Shown: positions 16,889 through 26,072 of the stretch, one piece after another
Position numbering within the stretch: the first letter of the stretch is position 1
How the letters are laid out: every line of letters begins with the position of its first letter
Notes under the pieces: model-generated
Seen by the model: the letters and a program-made list of their open reading frames with translations, nothing else
Database searches by the model: none
What the model was told of the DNA's origin: nothing
Assembly (NCBI GenBank): GCA_046349435.1
Contig: JAXMCI010000010.1
Coordinates: 142,421-206,420 of the forward strand
DNA length: 64,000 bases
DNA from: JAXMCI01 sp046349435
GTDB lineage: Bacteria; Pseudomonadota; Alphaproteobacteria; Dongiales; Dongiaceae
Reading direction: 5' to 3'
Made by a program: the position numbers and the translations under genes

Positions 16889-19611
16889 GCGGCGCGGCTG
16901 CCGCCGCGGCGCGTCTCGACCGCGTCACGCAGCGCTACCGCCGGGCCGTCGCCCTCGACGACGTCACGCTCGACCTGCCCGCCGGTCGCATGGTCGGGCT
17001 GATCGGGCCCGACGGGGTCGGCAAGTCGACGCTGCTCGGCATCGTCGCCGGCGCCCGCCGCATCCAGTCCGGCACCGTCGAGGTGCTGGGCGGCGACATC
17101 GCCGCGCGGGCGCATCGCCGCGCCGTCTGCCCGCGCATCGCCTACATGCCGCAGGGGCTGGGACGGAATCTCTATCCCGATCTCAGCGTCCGCGAGAACG
17201 TCGCCTTCTTCGCCCGCCTGTTCGGGCAGCCCGCGGCGGAGCGCGCGGCGCGCAGCGCCGAGCTGCTGCAGGCGACCGGGCTGGCGCCGTTCGCCGACCG
17301 GGCCGCCCGCAAGCTCTCCGGCGGCATGAAGCAGAAGCTCGGGCTCTGCTGCGCCCTGATCCACGATCCCGACCTGCTGGTGCTGGACGAGCCGACCACC
17401 GGTGTCGACCCGCTGTCGCGCCGCCAGTTCTGGGAGCTGATCGGCCGCATCCGCGGCCGCCGCCCGGGCCTCTCCGTGCTGGTCGCCACCGCCTACATGG
17501 AAGAGGCGGAGCGCTTCGACTGGCTGGTGGCGATGGATGCCGGCCGGGTGCTCGCCGCCGGCACGCCGGCCGAGTTCCGGGCGGCGACCGGCGCCGCCGG
17601 CCTGGAGGCCGCCTTCATCGCACTGCTGCCCGAGCCGGCGCGCCGCGGCTACCGGCCGCTGGAGCGCCCGCCGCCGCTCCTCGCCGACGACGAGCCGGTC
17701 ATCGTCGCGCGCGGCCTGACCCGCCGGTTCGGCGACTTCGTCGCGGTCGACCGCGTCAGCTTCACCATCGAGCGCGGCGAGATCTTCGGCTTCGTCGGCT
17801 CGAACGGCTGCGGCAAGACGACCACGATGAAGATGCTGACCGGCCTGCTGCCGGCCAGCGAAGGCGAGGCGCAGCTGCTGGGCAAGCCGGTCGATGCCCG
17901 CGATCCCGCGGCACGCCGGCGGGTCGGCTACATGTCGCAATCCTTCTCGCTCTATGGCGAGCTGACGGTGCGGCAGAACCTGGCGCTGCATGCACGGCTG
18001 TTCCACCTGCCGCCCGAGCGGGCGCGGGCCCGCATCGCCGGCCTGGTCGAGCGCTTCGGCCTCGCCGGCTGGCTCGACCAGCGGGCGCAGGCGCTGCCGC
18101 TCGGGATCCGCCAGCGCCTGTCGCTCGCCGTCGCCGTCGTGCACGAGCCGGAGCTGCTGATCCTCGACGAGCCGACCTCCGGCGTCGATCCGCTGGCCCG
18201 CGACCGCTTCTGGGAGCTGCTGATCGGGCTGTCGCGCCGGGAGGGCGTGACGATCTTCGTCTCCACCCACTTCATGAACGAGGCGGAGCGCTGCGACCGG
18301 CTCTCCCTGATGGAGGCCGGCCGCGTGCTGGCGACCGACACGCCGGCCGGGCTGATGGCGCGCCAGGGTGCGGCGAGCCTGGAGGAGGCGTTCATCGCCT
18401 ACCTCGAGGCGGAGGCCGGCCGGCCGGCGACGGCGGTGGCGGCGGCACCCGTTCCCGCGGCGCCCCGCGCGCCCCGGCGGGACGCGGCGGCCTTCAGCCT
18501 GCGGCGGCTCGCCGCCTGCGCCATCCGCGAGAGCCTGGAGCTGATCCGCGATCCCATCCGCTTCGCGTTCGCGCTGCTGGCCACCACCTTCCTGATGCTG
18601 GTCTTCGGCTTCGGCATCTCGACCGACGTCAACTCGCTGAGCTTCGCCGTGCTCGATCGCGACGGCACGCATGAGAGCCGGGCCTATCTCGAGGCGCTGC
18701 GCGGCTCGTCCTACTTCGTCGAGAAGCCGGCGCTCGCCGACTATGCGGCGCTGCAGGAGCGGCTCTCCGACGGCGAGATCGACGCCGCGCTGGAGATCCC
18801 GCCGGGCTTCGGCCGCGACATGGCGCGGGGCCGGCCGGTGGCGGTGGCGGCCTGGATCGACGGCGCCCGGCCGTTCGTGGCGCAGACCATCCGCGGCTAT
18901 CTGCTGGCGATGCAGCAGGGCTATCTGGCCGATCCGCTGAACCGTGCGCCGGTGCCGGCGCCGCCCGCCGCCGAGGTCGCGGTCCGCTTCAAGTACAACC
19001 AGGACTTCCGCAGCATCTACGCCATGGTGCCGGGCCAGATCGCGCTGCAGCTGGCGCTCTTCCCGGCGATCCTGATGGCGCTCGCGGTGGTGCGCGAGAA
19101 GGAGCTCGGCTCGATCGTCAACCTCTACGTCACGCCGGTGACGCGGCTCGAGTTCCTGCTCGGCAAGCAGGTCCCGTACATCGCACTGGGGATGGTCAAC
19201 TTCGCCCTGATGCTGGCGCTGGCCCTGCTGGTCTTCGGCGTGCCGCTGAGGGGCAGCGCCCCGACCCTGCTGGCCGGCGTGCTGGTCTACGTCACCGCCA
19301 CCACGGCCTACGGTGTGGTCGTCTCCGCCTTCGCCCGCACGCAGATCGCGGCCCTGTTCGGCACCGCCATCCTGACCGTGCTGCCGGCGACCATGTTCGC
19401 CGGCATGATGGTGCCGGTCTCCTCGCTGGCCGGCATGGCGCGCACCCTCGGCCGGCTGTTCCCGATGAGCTACTTCCTGCCGATCAGCGTCGGCACCTTC
19501 ACCAAGGGGCTGGGCTTCGCCGAGCTGGCGCCGAAGCTGGGCGCGCTGGCGCTGTTCGTCCCGGCCCTGACGGTCATCGCGCTGCTGCTGCTGCGCAAGC
19601 AGGAGCGGTGA
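16885..19611 (+). CDS. RbbA-like protein: two ABC ATPase domains fused to an ABC-2 permease
   Basis: The product has 908 residues, close to the length of E. coli RbbA/YhiH. ABC domain 1 has Walker A GPDGVGKST (41-49), signature LSGGMKQKLGL and Walker B LLVLDEPTTGVD. ABC domain 2 has Walker A GSNGCGKTTT (from residue 305) and Walker B LLILDEPTSGVD, with a degenerate signature LPLGIRQRL. From about residue 535 an ABC-2 permease follows, with one N-terminal helix, a large periplasmic domain and five to six C-terminal helices. It is the centre of the HlyD-RbbA-permease operon, probably a multidrug or lipid exporter. The ribosome-associated activity reported for E. coli RbbA cannot be judged here. 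Confidence 0.88.
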   Translation: MSGAAAAAARLDRVTQRYRRAVALDDVTLDLPAGRMVGLIGPDGVGKSTLLGIVAGARRIQSGTVEVLGGDIAARAHRRAVCPRIAYMPQGLGRNLYPDLSVRENVAFFARLFGQPAAERAARSAELLQATGLAPFADRAARKLSGGMKQKLGLCCALIHDPDLLVLDEPTTGVDPLSRRQFWELIGRIRGRRPGLSVLVATAYMEEAERFDWLVAMDAGRVLAAGTPAEFRAATGAAGLEAAFIALLPEPARRGYRPLERPPPLLADDEPVIVARGLTRRFGDFVAVDRVSFTIERGEIFGFVGSNGCGKTTTMKMLTGLLPASEGEAQLLGKPVDARDPAARRRVGYMSQSFSLYGELTVRQNLALHARLFHLPPERARARIAGLVERFGLAGWLDQRAQALPLGIRQRLSLAVAVVHEPELLILDEPTSGVDPLARDRFWELLIGLSRREGVTIFVSTHFMNEAERCDRLSLMEAGRVLATDTPAGLMARQGAASLEEAFIAYLEAEAGRPATAVAAAPVPAAPRAPRRDAAAFSLRRLAACAIRESLELIRDPIRFAFALLATTFLMLVFGFGISTDVNSLSFAVLDRDGTHESRAYLEALRGSSYFVEKPALADYAALQERLSDGEIDAALEIPPGFGRDMARGRPVAVAAWIDGARPFVAQTIRGYLLAMQQGYLADPLNRAPVPAPPAAEVAVRFKYNQDFRSIYAMVPGQIALQLALFPAILMALAVVREKELGSIVNLYVTPVTRLEFLLGKQVPYIALGMVNFALMLALALLVFGVPLRGSAPTLLAGVLVYVTATTAYGVVVSAFARTQIAALFGTAILTVLPATMFAGMMVPVSSLAGMARTLGRLFPMSYFLPISVGTFTKGLGFAELAPKLGALALFVPALTVIALLLLRKQER

Positions 19612-19667
19612 AGCGATGATCGCCGCATCGCTCCACTCCGGGATGACATTCCTCTGAGGTTCCCTCG

Positions 19668-20795
19668 ATGCGCACGCTCGCCAACATCTTCTGGCTCGGC
19701 ACCAAGGAGCTGCGCAGCTTCGGTCGCGACACCACGCTGCTGGCGCTGGTCGTCTACGCCTTCTCGCTGGCCATCATCGCCCAGGCGCAGAGCAGCTCGC
19801 AGGAGGTGCACAACGCCTCGATCGCCATCCTCGACGAGGATCGCTCCGCGCTGTCGCGGCGCATCGCGCACGCCTTCCTGCCGCCATACTTCCAGCCGCC
19901 GCAGGAGATCGCCGAGCGCGACATCGTCCCGGCGATGGATGCCGGGCGCTACACCTTCGTGCTCGACATCCCGCCCGGCTTCGCGCGCGACGTCCTGGCC
20001 GGGCGGCGGCCGGCGGTGCAGCTCGACGTCGACGCCACCGCCATGGTCCAGGCCGGGCTCGGCGCGCAGTACATCCAGCAGATCGTCGTGGCCGAGGTGG
20101 CCGGCCATCTGTCGCGCAGCGAGGGCGGCGCGCCGCCGCCCGTCGACCTCGTGATCCGCATCGCCTTCAACCCGAACGTCGAGACCGCCTGGTTCACCAG
20201 CGTCATGGGGATCATCAACAACGTCACCATGCTGGCCATCATCCTGGCCGGCGCCGCCGTCGTGCGCGAGCGCGAGCATGGCACGATGGACCATCTGCTG
20301 GTCATGCCGGTGACGCCGTTCGACATCGCCATGGCGAAGATCTGGGCCAACGGGCTGGTCATCCTGCTCGCCGTGGGCCTGTCGCTCTACGGCGTGGTGC
20401 GCGGCCTGCTGCACGTCCCGATCGCCGGCTCGGTGCCGCTGTTCCTCGCCGGCGCGGCGATCTACCTGTTCTTCGCCAGCGCCGTCGGCCTGTTCCTCGG
20501 CACGGTGGCCCGCTCGATGCCGCAGCTCGGCCTGCTCTACCTCGTCGTCTACCTGCCGCTCGCCATGCTCTCCGGCTCGAACACGCCGCTCGAGAGCATG
20601 CCGGCCTGGCTCGCCACGCTGCTGCAGCTGTCGCCGACCGTGCACTTCGTCGCCTTCGCCCAGGCCATCCTCTATCGCGGCGCCGGCTTCGCGGTGGTCT
20701 GGCCGAAGTTCGCCGTCGTCGCGGCGATCGGCGGGGTGTTCCTGGCGCTGTCGCTGCTGCGCTTCCGCCGGGTCGCCGCCATGGCTATCGGGTAG
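19668..20795 (+). CDS. ABC-2 type permease (YhhJ-like)
   Basis: The product has 375 residues. One membrane helix near the N-terminus is followed by a periplasmic domain containing ILDEDRSALSRRIAHAF and LDIPPGFARDVLAGR, then five C-terminal helices with the ABC-2 block REREHGTMDHLLVMPVTP. It pairs with the permease half of the RbbA-like protein. The gap from the upstream gene is 56 bases. The last eleven bases overlap the end of the convergent hydrogenase-protease gene. Confidence 0.88.
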   Translation: MRTLANIFWLGTKELRSFGRDTTLLALVVYAFSLAIIAQAQSSSQEVHNASIAILDEDRSALSRRIAHAFLPPYFQPPQEIAERDIVPAMDAGRYTFVLDIPPGFARDVLAGRRPAVQLDVDATAMVQAGLGAQYIQQIVVAEVAGHLSRSEGGAPPPVDLVIRIAFNPNVETAWFTSVMGIINNVTMLAIILAGAAVVREREHGTMDHLLVMPVTPFDIAMAKIWANGLVILLAVGLSLYGVVRGLLHVPIAGSVPLFLAGAAIYLFFASAVGLFLGTVARSMPQLGLLYLVVYLPLAMLSGSNTPLESMPAWLATLLQLSPTVHFVAFAQAILYRGAGFAVVWPKFAVVAAIGGVFLALSLLRFRRVAAMAIG

Positions 20796-21243
20796 CGAGC
20801 TCGGCGGCGATCCGGTCGGCCACCTCGGGCAGGGCAGCGGCGACCGCGGCGCTCAGCGGGGCGCCGGTCTCGAAGCTGGCGCCCTCGATGGCGTAGACGA
20901 CGCAGCGCGGGGGCAGCTGGCCCAGCGCGCGGGCGAGCTCGACCGCCTCGACCAGGCCAAACCCGTGCGAGGACAGGGTGAACGAGGCGGCGGGCAGGGG
21001 GCCGGCGGCGACGTCGAAGCGGCGCACCGTCCCCGGCGGCGCGCCGGACGCGGCGGCGTCGACCAGCATCGCGGCGGCCGCACCCTCGAGAGCGGCCAGG
21101 AGCTCCGTCGCCTCGCCCGAGAGCTCCACGACGGCGACGTCGGCCGGCAGGCGCCCGCGCAGCAGGCGGGCGACCACCCGGCCGGCGGCGTCGTCGCCGC
21201 GGTCGGGATTGCCGATGCCGATGACCCGCCGCGACAGGCTCAG
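20785..21243 (-). CDS. [NiFe]-hydrogenase maturation protease, probable CTG start
   Basis: The product has 152 residues if translation begins at the CTG at 21243. GIGNPDRGDDAAG is the N-terminal motif of HycI/HoxW/HyaD endopeptidases. The nickel-sensing acidic and His residues are visible as the Asp pair in that motif, D in MLVDAAASG and H in SSHGFGLVEAVELA. The enzyme removes the C-terminal tail of the large subunit after nickel insertion. There is no ATG, GTG or TTG before the GIGN motif close to the gene junction. The CTG overlaps the large-subunit stop as CTGA, the same geometry as the usual ATGA coupling. A second CTG lies two codons later. Confidence 0.75.
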   Translation of the reverse strand: MSLSRRVIGIGNPDRGDDAAGRVVARLLRGRLPADVAVVELSGEATELLAALEGAAAAMLVDAAASGAPPGTVRRFDVAAGPLPAASFTLSSHGFGLVEAVELARALGQLPPRCVVYAIEGASFETGAPLSAAVAAALPEVADRIAAELATR

Positions 21244-22532
21244 CCCCGGTCGATCTCGAGCCGCAGGAAGTGGGTGGAGCAGGAGATGCAGGGGTCGTAG
21301 TTGCGCACCGTCTGCTCGCAGCGATGGCGGAGGTCGTCGTCGGGCAGGTCGAGGAAGCCGCCGGCGAAGCTCGCCAGGTCCTCCTCGATGCAGCCCTGGT
21401 TCTGCGAGGTCGGCGGCACGATGCGGGCGGCGACGATGGCGCCGTCGGCGGCGACCTCGTAGCGATGGTAGATCAGGCCGCGCGGCGCCTCGGTGGCGCC
21501 GCAGCCGACGCCGGCGGCCGGCTCGACCGGCACCGCCGGCCGGTCCGGCTGCTCGTAGGCGGCGATGATGCGGAGCGCTTCCTCGCAGGCCTCCAGCACC
21601 TCGACGGCCCGCACCACGATGCTGCGATAGGGGTTGAGGCAGACCGGGCCGAGCCCGGCCTCGCGCGCCGCCTGGCGCGCCACCGGCGACAGCAGCGCGA
21701 AGTTCAGGTTGTAGCGGGCCAGCGGGCCGACCAGGTAGCTGCCGCCATCGGCGCGCAGCCGGGAATGCAGCGCCGTCGAGCGCGCGACATGCACCTCCTC
21801 GAAATGCGCCTCGTACTCGCGCACCGGGATGTCGAGCCCGCGGTTGGTCACGACATGCCCCTCGTTGAAGGGGTACTCGGACGGATGGCGCAGCGCGGCC
21901 AGCGTGTAGTCGCGCTCGCGGTCGGGAAAGTCGAATCCGGCGGTCCAGCGCACCGTCTCGAGCGCCGCGTCGCGCGCCCATTTCAGGCGCTCGGCCAGGG
22001 GCGCCAGCTCGCGCCGGGTCGGCGTCCGGTAGAAGCCGCCGACGCGGACATTGATCGGGTGGATCTCGCGGCCGCCGAGCAGCGTCAGGATCTCGTTGCC
22101 GACCTTCTTCAGCGCCAGGCCGCGCCGCACCACCTCGCCATGGTCGCGGGCGAGATCGAAGGCGCCCTCGTAGCCGAGGAAGTCGGGCGCATGCAGCATG
22201 TAGATGTGCAGCGTGTGGCTCTCGATCCATTCGCCGCAATAGAGCAGCCGCCGCAGCTCGCGCAGCGGCCCGCCGACGGTGACCCCCATAGCGTCCTCGA
22301 GCGCGTGCACCGCGCTCATCTGGTAGGCGACCGGGCAGATGCCGCAGATGCGCGCGACGATGTCCGGCACCTCGCCCATGGCGCGGCCCTGCAGGAACGC
22401 CTCGAAGAAGCGCGGCGGCTCGAAGATCTTCAGCTCGGCGCTCTCGACCTTGCCGTCGCGCACCACCAGCTTGAGGCCGCCCTCGCCCTCGACCCGGGCG
22501 AGATAGTCGACCTTGATGGTCCTACGGGCCAT
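21240..22532 (-). CDS. hyhL: [NiFe]-hydrogenase large subunit, group 3b-like (HyhL/HydA)
   Basis: The product has 430 residues. The L1 nickel-ligand motif RICGICPVAYQ gives C63 and C66; L2 DPCISCSTH gives C415 and C418, followed by a nine-residue tail (FLRLEIDRG) that the protease encoded next would remove. The length and gene order fit cytoplasmic NAD(P)-linked group 3b enzymes (bidirectional hydrogenase or sulfhydrogenase), which interconvert H2 and NADPH. It overlaps the small-subunit gene by eleven bases. The hyp maturation genes are not in the window. Confidence 0.9.
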   Translation of the reverse strand: MARRTIKVDYLARVEGEGGLKLVVRDGKVESAELKIFEPPRFFEAFLQGRAMGEVPDIVARICGICPVAYQMSAVHALEDAMGVTVGGPLRELRRLLYCGEWIESHTLHIYMLHAPDFLGYEGAFDLARDHGEVVRRGLALKKVGNEILTLLGGREIHPINVRVGGFYRTPTRRELAPLAERLKWARDAALETVRWTAGFDFPDRERDYTLAALRHPSEYPFNEGHVVTNRGLDIPVREYEAHFEEVHVARSTALHSRLRADGGSYLVGPLARYNLNFALLSPVARQAAREAGLGPVCLNPYRSIVVRAVEVLEACEEALRIIAAYEQPDRPAVPVEPAAGVGCGATEAPRGLIYHRYEVAADGAIVAARIVPPTSQNQGCIEEDLASFAGGFLDLPDDDLRHRCEQTVRNYDPCISCSTHFLRLEIDRG

Positions 22533-23298
22533 GGCGATCGCTCTCCTTGCGGAACGGCTCGGCGCCGGCGTTGAAGCTGCGATAGAGCCGGTGCAGCATG
22601 CCCTCGTCGAGGCCGAGCTCGGCCAGCCGGCCGCTCAGCGACGGTGCGTTGGGCGATTCCTTCGGCCCGAAGCAGCCATAGCAGCCGCGGTCGTAGGACG
22701 GGCAGAGCGCACCGCAGCCGGCATGGGTGACCGGGCCGAGGCAGGGCGTGCCGTGCGCCACCATCACGCAGACATTGCCCTTGAGCTTGCACTCGATGCA
22801 GGTGCTGTGCGCCGGGGTGACCGGCCGCCGCCCGGCAAGGAAGGCGGAGATCACCTCGACCAGCTGGCGCTTGTCGATCGGGCAGCCGCGCAGCTCGAAA
22901 TCGACCGGCACGTGCGCGGCGATCGGCGTCGAGGTCGCCAGCGTGTCGATGTAGTCGGGCCGCGCATAGACGATCGACGTGTAGGCGGCGACATCGGCGA
23001 AGTTGCGCAGCGCCTGGATGCCGCCGGCCGTCGCGCAGGCGCCGATGGTGATCAGCTTGTCGGAGCGGCGACGGACGTCGCGGATCCGCTCGGCATCGTG
23101 GGCGGTCGTCACCGAGCCCTCGACCAGCGACAGGTCGAAGCGGCCCTTGAGGTCGCCGCGCGTCGCCTCCGGGAAGTAGGCGACGTCGACGGCGCCGGCC
23201 ACCGCCAGCAGCTCGTCCTCGCAGTCGAGCAGGGTCAGCTGGCAGCCGTCGCAGGAAGCGAACTTCCAGACCGCCAGCCGCGGCTTGCGTCCCGTCAT
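22522..23298 (-). CDS. hyhS: Hydrogenase small subunit, group 3b-like (HyhS/HydD)
   Basis: The product has 258 residues with no Tat signal, so it is cytoplasmic. The proximal cluster ligands C16 and C19 are in FASCDGCQLTLLD. Further Cys residues are in TIGACATAGG, ELRGCPIDK and a C-terminal block HSTCIECKLKGNVCVM ... GCGALCPSYDRGCYGCFG that binds the remaining Fe-S clusters. It passes electrons from the NiFe site to the FAD/Fe-S subunits encoded upstream. Confidence 0.9.
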   Translation of the reverse strand: MTGRKPRLAVWKFASCDGCQLTLLDCEDELLAVAGAVDVAYFPEATRGDLKGRFDLSLVEGSVTTAHDAERIRDVRRRSDKLITIGACATAGGIQALRNFADVAAYTSIVYARPDYIDTLATSTPIAAHVPVDFELRGCPIDKRQLVEVISAFLAGRRPVTPAHSTCIECKLKGNVCVMVAHGTPCLGPVTHAGCGALCPSYDRGCYGCFGPKESPNAPSLSGRLAELGLDEGMLHRLYRSFNAGAEPFRKESDRHGP

Positions 23299-23299
23299 C

Positions 23300-24163
23300 T
23301 CACAGCTCCCTGACGCCGAGCAGAGGGCGCAGCCGGGGGTAGGGGAAGACCGGCCCGTCCTTGCAGATGAAGGTGGGGCCGAGCTGGCAGTGGCCGCACA
23401 GGCCGATCGCGCACTTCATGTTTCGCTCCATCGAGAGATGGATGGCGTCCTCCGGCACCCCGGCATCGGCCAGGGCGGCGGCGGCGAAGCGCATCATCAC
23501 CTCCGGCCCGCAGACCAGCGCCATGGTGTGCGACGGGTCGAACCCGGCGCGCGGGATCAGCGTCGTCACCACCCCGACATGGCCGCGCCAGTCGCCGAAG
23601 GCGCGGTCGACGGTGACCTCGATGGTGATGTCGAGACGGCGGCGCCAGGCCTCGAGCTCGCGGCGGAACAGGATGTCCTCCGGGCTGCGGGTGCCGTAGA
23701 GCAGCACGACGCGGCCGAAGCGGCGGCGGTTGCCGAACAGGTGGTAGAGGGCGGGCCGCAGCGGCGCCAGGCCGAGGCCGCCGGCCACCACCACCACGTC
23801 CTGGCCCTCGGCCGCCGCCATCGGCCAGCCGACGCCGAACGGGCCGCGCAGGCCGATCGCCGCACCGGGGCCGAGCCGGGTCAGCGCGGTCGAGACCGGC
23901 CCGACCGCACGGATGGTGTGGATCAGCGGCCCCGGCGCGGCGGCGTCGCCGCTGACGCTGATCGGCACCTCGCCGACGCCGAACACGGTCAGCATGTAGA
24001 ACTGGCCGGGCGCGAAGCGGGCGAGCGCAGGCTCGTCGGGCTCGATGTCGAGCGTCCAGACCTCCGGCGCGTCGAGCCGCCGGCGCCGCACGCGCGCCAG
24101 CCGCGGCACCATCGGGTCCGGGCCGGCGGCGGCCACCGCGGCGCCCTCAGCCATGGCGGCCAT
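23300..24163 (-). CDS. hyhG: FAD/NAD(P)-binding hydrogenase electron-transfer subunit (HyhG-like)
   Basis: The product has 287 residues. A ferredoxin-NADP reductase fold is visible: FAPGQFYMLTVFGVGEVPISVS for FAD, VVVVAGGLGLAPLRPAL for the nucleotide loop and MALVCGPEVMMRF near the end. A C-terminal Fe-S motif CAIGLCGHCQLGPTFIC resembles the dihydroorotate-dehydrogenase electron-transfer subunit. It would exchange electrons with NADP(H). The start at 24163 overlaps the upstream gene by 17 bases; the ATG at 24154 (MAEGAAV) is an equally good start. Confidence 0.87.
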   Translation of the reverse strand: MAAMAEGAAVAAAGPDPMVPRLARVRRRRLDAPEVWTLDIEPDEPALARFAPGQFYMLTVFGVGEVPISVSGDAAAPGPLIHTIRAVGPVSTALTRLGPGAAIGLRGPFGVGWPMAAAEGQDVVVVAGGLGLAPLRPALYHLFGNRRRFGRVVLLYGTRSPEDILFRRELEAWRRRLDITIEVTVDRAFGDWRGHVGVVTTLIPRAGFDPSHTMALVCGPEVMMRFAAAALADAGVPEDAIHLSMERNMKCAIGLCGHCQLGPTFICKDGPVFPYPRLRPLLGVREL

Positions 24164-24607
24164 AGACGTCGAGGATCTGCAGCCGGGTGGCCTGCAGCCG
24201 CTGGATCAGCACCGGCATGAAGCGCTTCATCATCTCGTAGCCGAGATCGTGGTCGGCCTCGCACTTGCCCCGCAGGCAGGCGGCATCGATGCCGATGGCG
24301 CGGGTCAGCTCGATCGCCCGGGCGTCGTAGGTCCAGCGATAGGGCGGGATCAGCCAGGAGACGCCGAGAATCTCGCCCTCGCCGACGGTCTGGAAGGTGA
24401 CGGTGCCGCGGCCCGGGCCTGACAGCTCCAGCGCCACCCTGCCGTGCCGGATCAGGAAGAACTGATCGGCCGGCGCGGCCTCGCGGAACAGGTACTGCCC
24501 TTCGTCGAACCGCACGTTCCGGGCGCAGCCGACCACCAGCTGCAGGAACGGCTCGTCGAGTCCGGCGAAGAAGCGATGCTCCCTGACGATTCGCTCGAGT
24601 CCCTCGA

Positions 24608-24611
<4 letters not shown>
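24147..24611 (-). CDS. Cyclic-nucleotide-binding-domain protein without DNA-binding domain
   Basis: The product has 154 residues. A single CAP_ED beta-roll is visible: FDEGQYLFREAAPADQFFLI, HGRVALEL, then VGEGEILGVSWLIPPYRW. There is no helix-turn-helix after it; the chain ends in a long helix. The phosphate-binding PxRxA signature of true cAMP binders is replaced, so the ligand may differ or be absent. Genes of this type recur in group 3b hydrogenase operons, but a role is not established. It overlaps the upstream Fe-S subunit by four bases (ATGA). Confidence 0.75.
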
Positions 24612-25825
<1,214 letters not shown>

Positions 25826-25854
25826 CGCGGGCTGCCCTCCCTGAAACGCAGCGC

Positions 25855-25860
25855 ATTATA
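25855..25860 (-). promoter_or_regulatory. -10 element of the hydrogenase operon
   Basis: A perfect TATAAT (minus strand) lies 30 bases upstream of the hyhB start, predicting a transcript start near 25848. It lies at the spacing expected for a class II activator site centred at 25888.5. Confidence 0.65.
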
Positions 25861-25881
25861 GTCCTGCCTGCCTGCATTCCC

Positions 25882-25895
25882 ATGACATCGATCAA
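25882..25895 (-). promoter_or_regulatory. FNR/FixK-type operator of the hydrogenase operon
   Basis: On the minus strand this reads TTGATCGATGTCAT, with a perfect left half-site and GTCAT on the right. Its centre is about 40-41 bases upstream of the predicted transcript start, the position at which FNR-family proteins activate. It suggests induction under low oxygen. Confidence 0.65.
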
Positions 25896-25961
25896 GGACA
25901 GGGCGGAGCGGCGCGTGCAGCGACCCCCCGACCGCCTTCCCTTCCAGTGGGCCGATTTCCC

Positions 25962-25989
25962 TTGCCGGGCTGACTTGCTCTAATATGAT
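25962..25989 (+). promoter_or_regulatory. Sigma-70-like promoter of the BTAD regulator gene
   Basis: TTGCCG at 25962-25967 and TATGAT at 25984-25989 are 16 bases apart, in a locally AT-richer stretch upstream of the ATG at 26073. Confidence 0.5.
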
Positions 25990-26072
25990 TCCTCGGCGAC
26001 AAGCCCCGTCTTGGTGCCGAGCTTGGCTGCGGATCACCGCGTCCGCGGCTGTCGTCGCGTTCGGCTCGGGAA

